Assembly: GCA_030066685.1 (NCBI GenBank)
Contig: JASJBF010000028.1
Span: 37,448 to 101,447, forward strand
DNA: 64,000 nucleotides
Source of the DNA: Kiloniellales bacterium
Lineage (GTDB): Bacteria > Pseudomonadota > Alphaproteobacteria > Kiloniellales > JAKSBE01
Direction: 5' to 3'
Shown in pieces: positions 62,114-64,000 of this stretch (positions within the stretch are counted from its first letter, which is position 1; every line of letters starts with the position of its first letter). A program made the translations under genes and the position numbers. The notes beneath the pieces were generated by a model. The model worked only from the letters and a program-made list of their open reading frames with translations, was not told the origin of the DNA and made no database searches.

Positions 62114-62616
62114 CCCGCCTCGTCGTTCCACCGCTCTTGCCCGGTCTGCTGGCGGCCCTGGCGATCCTGGCCTTCGCCCTGGCCGCCGCGGCGGTGGAGC
62201 CGGACGAGATCCTCGACGATCCGGCGCTGGAGAGCCGGGCCCGCGAGCTTTCCAAGGGCATCCGCTGCCTGGTCTGCCAGAACGAGTCGATCGATTCCTC
62301 CAACGCCGAGCTGGCCAAGGACCTCCGGGTCCTGGTGCGTGAGCGCCTGGTCGCCGGCGACAGCGACCGGGAGGTCCTGGACTATCTGGTCGAGCGCTAC
62401 GGCGACTTCGTCCTGCTCAACCCGCCCTTCAAGCCGCAGACCTACTTGCTCTGGTTCGGGCCGGCCGCGATCCTGCTGCTCGGCGGCCTGGCGGTCGCCG
62501 CCTATTTCCGCCAGCGTCGGCGCGACGACGGGCCCGCGCCCGCTCCGGCGTCGGCCCTCAGCGCCGAAGAGCAGAAGCGGCTCAGCGAGATCCTCAAGGA
62601 CGACGGCCGCACCTGA
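62110..62616 (+). CDS. ccmH: Cytochrome c maturation protein CcmH
   Basis: A 168-residue protein: signal/anchor (LLAALAILAFALAAAAVEP), then the periplasmic domain with the redox motif IRCLVCQNESIDSSNAELAKDLR (CxxC), YLVERYGDFVLLNPPFKPQT and a second helix (LLWFGPAAILLLGGLAVAAYF). It is the short, single-domain form; the CcmI/CycH TPR subunit is not found downstream in this window. It works with CcmF and CcmG at heme ligation. Last gene of the ccm operon. Confidence 0.94.
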   Translation: MTRLVVPPLLPGLLAALAILAFALAAAAVEPDEILDDPALESRARELSKGIRCLVCQNESIDSSNAELAKDLRVLVRERLVAGDSDREVLDYLVERYGDFVLLNPPFKPQTYLLWFGPAAILLLGGLAVAAYFRQRRRDDGPAPAPASALSAEEQKRLSEILKDDGRT

Positions 62617-62764
62617 GAGCGCAACCTACAGTTTTCCGGCGATTTGTCTTGGTTAAAGCGACGAGCTTCCGGGCCCGCCATTTCCTTTTGCACAAAGACG
62701 AAAAGCCGACTACCGTTTGCCGCAAAAGACCAAGCAAGAACATAACGGCAGGGAGTGATCGTGC

Positions 62765-63544
62765 GTGGGGCGCAACGGACAGGCGGCGCTCGTCGCAGAA
62801 GATATCCATAAGAGCTTCGGCCCCGTCGAGGTCCTGAAAGGCGTTTCGGTCACCGCCCACGTCGGCGATGTCATCGCCATGATCGGGGCCAGCGGCTCGG
62901 GCAAGAGCACGTTCCTGCGCTGCATCAACCTGCTGGAGACGCCCGACTCCGGGCGGGTGACGGTGGGCGGCGAGACCATCGAGATGGTCACCGACCGCCA
63001 CGGCAAGACGAAGCCCGCCGACCGCAAGCAGGTCGAGCGGATCCGCACCCGCTTGGCCATGGTTTTCCAGAGCTTCAACCTCTGGAGCCACATGACGGTC
63101 CTGGAGAACGTCGTCGAGGCCCCGATCCACGTGCTCAAGGTGCCCAGGGCCGAGGCCCGGGAGCGCGCCGAGGCCTTGCTGCAAAAGGTCGGCATCCAGG
63201 AGCGCAAGGACTACTATCCGGCCCACCTTTCCGGCGGCCAGCAGCAGCGCGTCGCCATCGCCCGGGCCCTGGCGATGGAGCCCGACGTCTTGCTCTTCGA
63301 CGAGCCGACCTCGGCCCTCGATCCCGAGCTGGTCGGCGAGGTCCTGCTGGTCATGCGCCAGCTGGCCGAGGAGGGCCGGACCATGATGGTCGTCACCCAC
63401 GAGATGGGCTTTGCGCGCGACGTCTCCAACAACGTGGTTTTTCTGCACGAAGGCCGGGTCGAGGAGCAGGGCCCGCCGGCCGAAGTCTTCGGCCAGCAAC
63501 GGTCGGAGCGATTTCGTCAGTTCCTGGCGCGGACCCGGGACTGA
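62765..63544 (+). CDS. Polar amino-acid ABC transporter ATPase (HisP/GlnQ type)
   Basis: A 259-residue ABC ATPase. Walker [19 protein letters not shown]. The Q-loop is [18 protein letters not shown]. Signature: [40 protein letters not shown] with Walker B. H-loop: [15 protein letters not shown]. This set is typical of the histidine/arginine/octopine import group. GTG at 62765 starts it, with GGAGTGATCGTGC upstream. The binding-protein gene follows in the same direction at 63624; permease genes should lie beyond the window. Confidence 0.9.
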   Translation: MGRNGQAALVAEDIHKSFGPVEVLKGVSVTAHVGDVIAMIGASGSGKSTFLRCINLLETPDSGRVTVGGETIEMVTDRHGKTKPADRKQVERIRTRLAMVFQSFNLWSHMTVLENVVEAPIHVLKVPRAEARERAEALLQKVGIQERKDYYPAHLSGGQQQRVAIARALAMEPDVLLFDEPTSALDPELVGEVLLVMRQLAEEGRTMMVVTHEMGFARDVSNNVVFLHEGRVEEQGPPAEVFGQQRSERFRQFLARTRD

Positions 63545-63623
63545 CCGGTGCCGAGGGCACCGAATACGAAACCAGACTGCAAGAGGCAGTTTTCGTTTGA
63601 AGAGCTTTAGAGGGAGAAAATCT

Positions 63624-64000
63624 ATGCGTTTCAACAAGTTCAAGGCAGCGATCGCGGCTGGCGTCCTGGCGCTGGGACTGGCGAGCGTCGCGCAGGCCGA
63701 AGATGCCTTGCGGATCGGCGTGGAAGGTGCCTACCCGCCCTTCTCCTGGAAGGAAGCTGACGGCACGCTGAAGGGCTTCGACATCGACATCGCCAATGCC
63801 CTCTGCGAGAAGATGGGCCGCGAGTGCGAGCTGGTCGAGCAGGATTGGGACGGCATCATCCCGGCGCTTCTAGCGAAGAAGTACGACGCCATCGTCGCCT
63901 CCATGTCGATCAACGAAGAGCGCAAGAAGCGGGTCGACTTCACCGGCAAGTACTACAATACCCCGGCCAAGTTCGTCGCCGCCAAGGACGCCGGCTTCGA
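63624..64000 (+). CDS. Polar amino-acid ABC transporter substrate-binding protein (5' part)
   Basis: The gene starts at ATG 63624 (GGGAGAA upstream) and runs out of the window after about 125 codons. A signal peptide ([20 protein letters not shown]) leads to the type II binding fold: [91 protein letters not shown]. The PPF and GFDID-x-x-A motifs and the D-W-D-G-I-I-P-A-L block belong to the HisJ/ArtJ/LAO group for basic or polar amino acids. The ligand is not determined. Confidence 0.88.
   Translation, partial: MRFNKFKAAIAAGVLALGLASVAQAEDALRIGVEGAYPPFSWKEADGTLKGFDIDIANALCEKMGRECELVEQDWDGIIPALLAKKYDAIVASMSINEERKKRVDFTGKYYNTPAKFVAAKDAGF

Overview
The window is GC-rich bacterial chromosome with dense genes on both strands. 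The content points to an alphaproteobacterium, probably of the Rhodospirillales/Kiloniellales type. The evidence is the Suv3-type helicase / S4 protein / FdxA / CarD neighbourhood, a DUF2336 protein, ClpS, a complete System I (Ccm) cytochrome c maturation operon, a branched-chain-type ABC operon with its own CoA ligases, and mostly high-GC codon choice. The order is an inference; no rRNA is present to fix it.

Layout. 1-7.2 kb: the tail of a peptide-type ABC ATPase, two glutathione S-transferases (YfcG-like and LigE-like), a 41-residue Flp-like peptide with a strong terminator, a CBS protein next to an SDR, a desaturase resembling animal sphingolipid delta-4 desaturases, a ureohydrolase and an EamA exporter. 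7.5-18.5 kb: tRNA-Arg(CCU), a TupA-like ATP-grasp enzyme, a lysyl-oxidase-like secreted protein, ClpS, glutathione peroxidase with proline iminopeptidase, a secreted nuclease, an M48/LysM lipoprotein and a metallophosphatase-fold protein that has lost its metal ligands. 18.6-27.6 kb: the CarD, FdxA, TerB-like, S4 and Suv3 block, then DUF2336 and two TPR proteins.

27.9-36.9 kb is a metal-homeostasis island. One strand carries zur, two tiny frames, znuC, znuB, znuA and a COG0523 zinc GTPase, closely spaced or overlapping. Divergently, folE, hisI and a DUF1826 gene are read. A perfect palindrome between the two arms is the likely Zur box. A second copy of the motif precedes a decayed znuA fragment coupled to a degenerate DUF1826 paralogue. 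The island ends with an smtB-smtA (ArsR repressor/metallothionein) operon with a clear operator. It combines zinc-starvation uptake and enzyme back-up with metal-excess sequestration.

37-45.5 kb is housekeeping: pcm, htpG, a DUF1223 protein, a phosphatase, aconitase and a secreted protein of unknown function. 45.9-56.2 kb is a Liv-type uptake operon: an acyl-CoA synthetase, livG, livH, livM, livK, livF, a second binding protein and a PaaK-like CoA ligase. This suggests import of a small carboxylic or aromatic acid coupled to CoA activation. A 261-bp nested inverted-repeat element sits between livH and livM. 56.6-62.6 kb is ccmABCDEFGH, with twin palindromes between ccmC and ccmD. The window ends in a polar amino-acid ABC transporter (ATPase complete, binding protein cut by the window edge).
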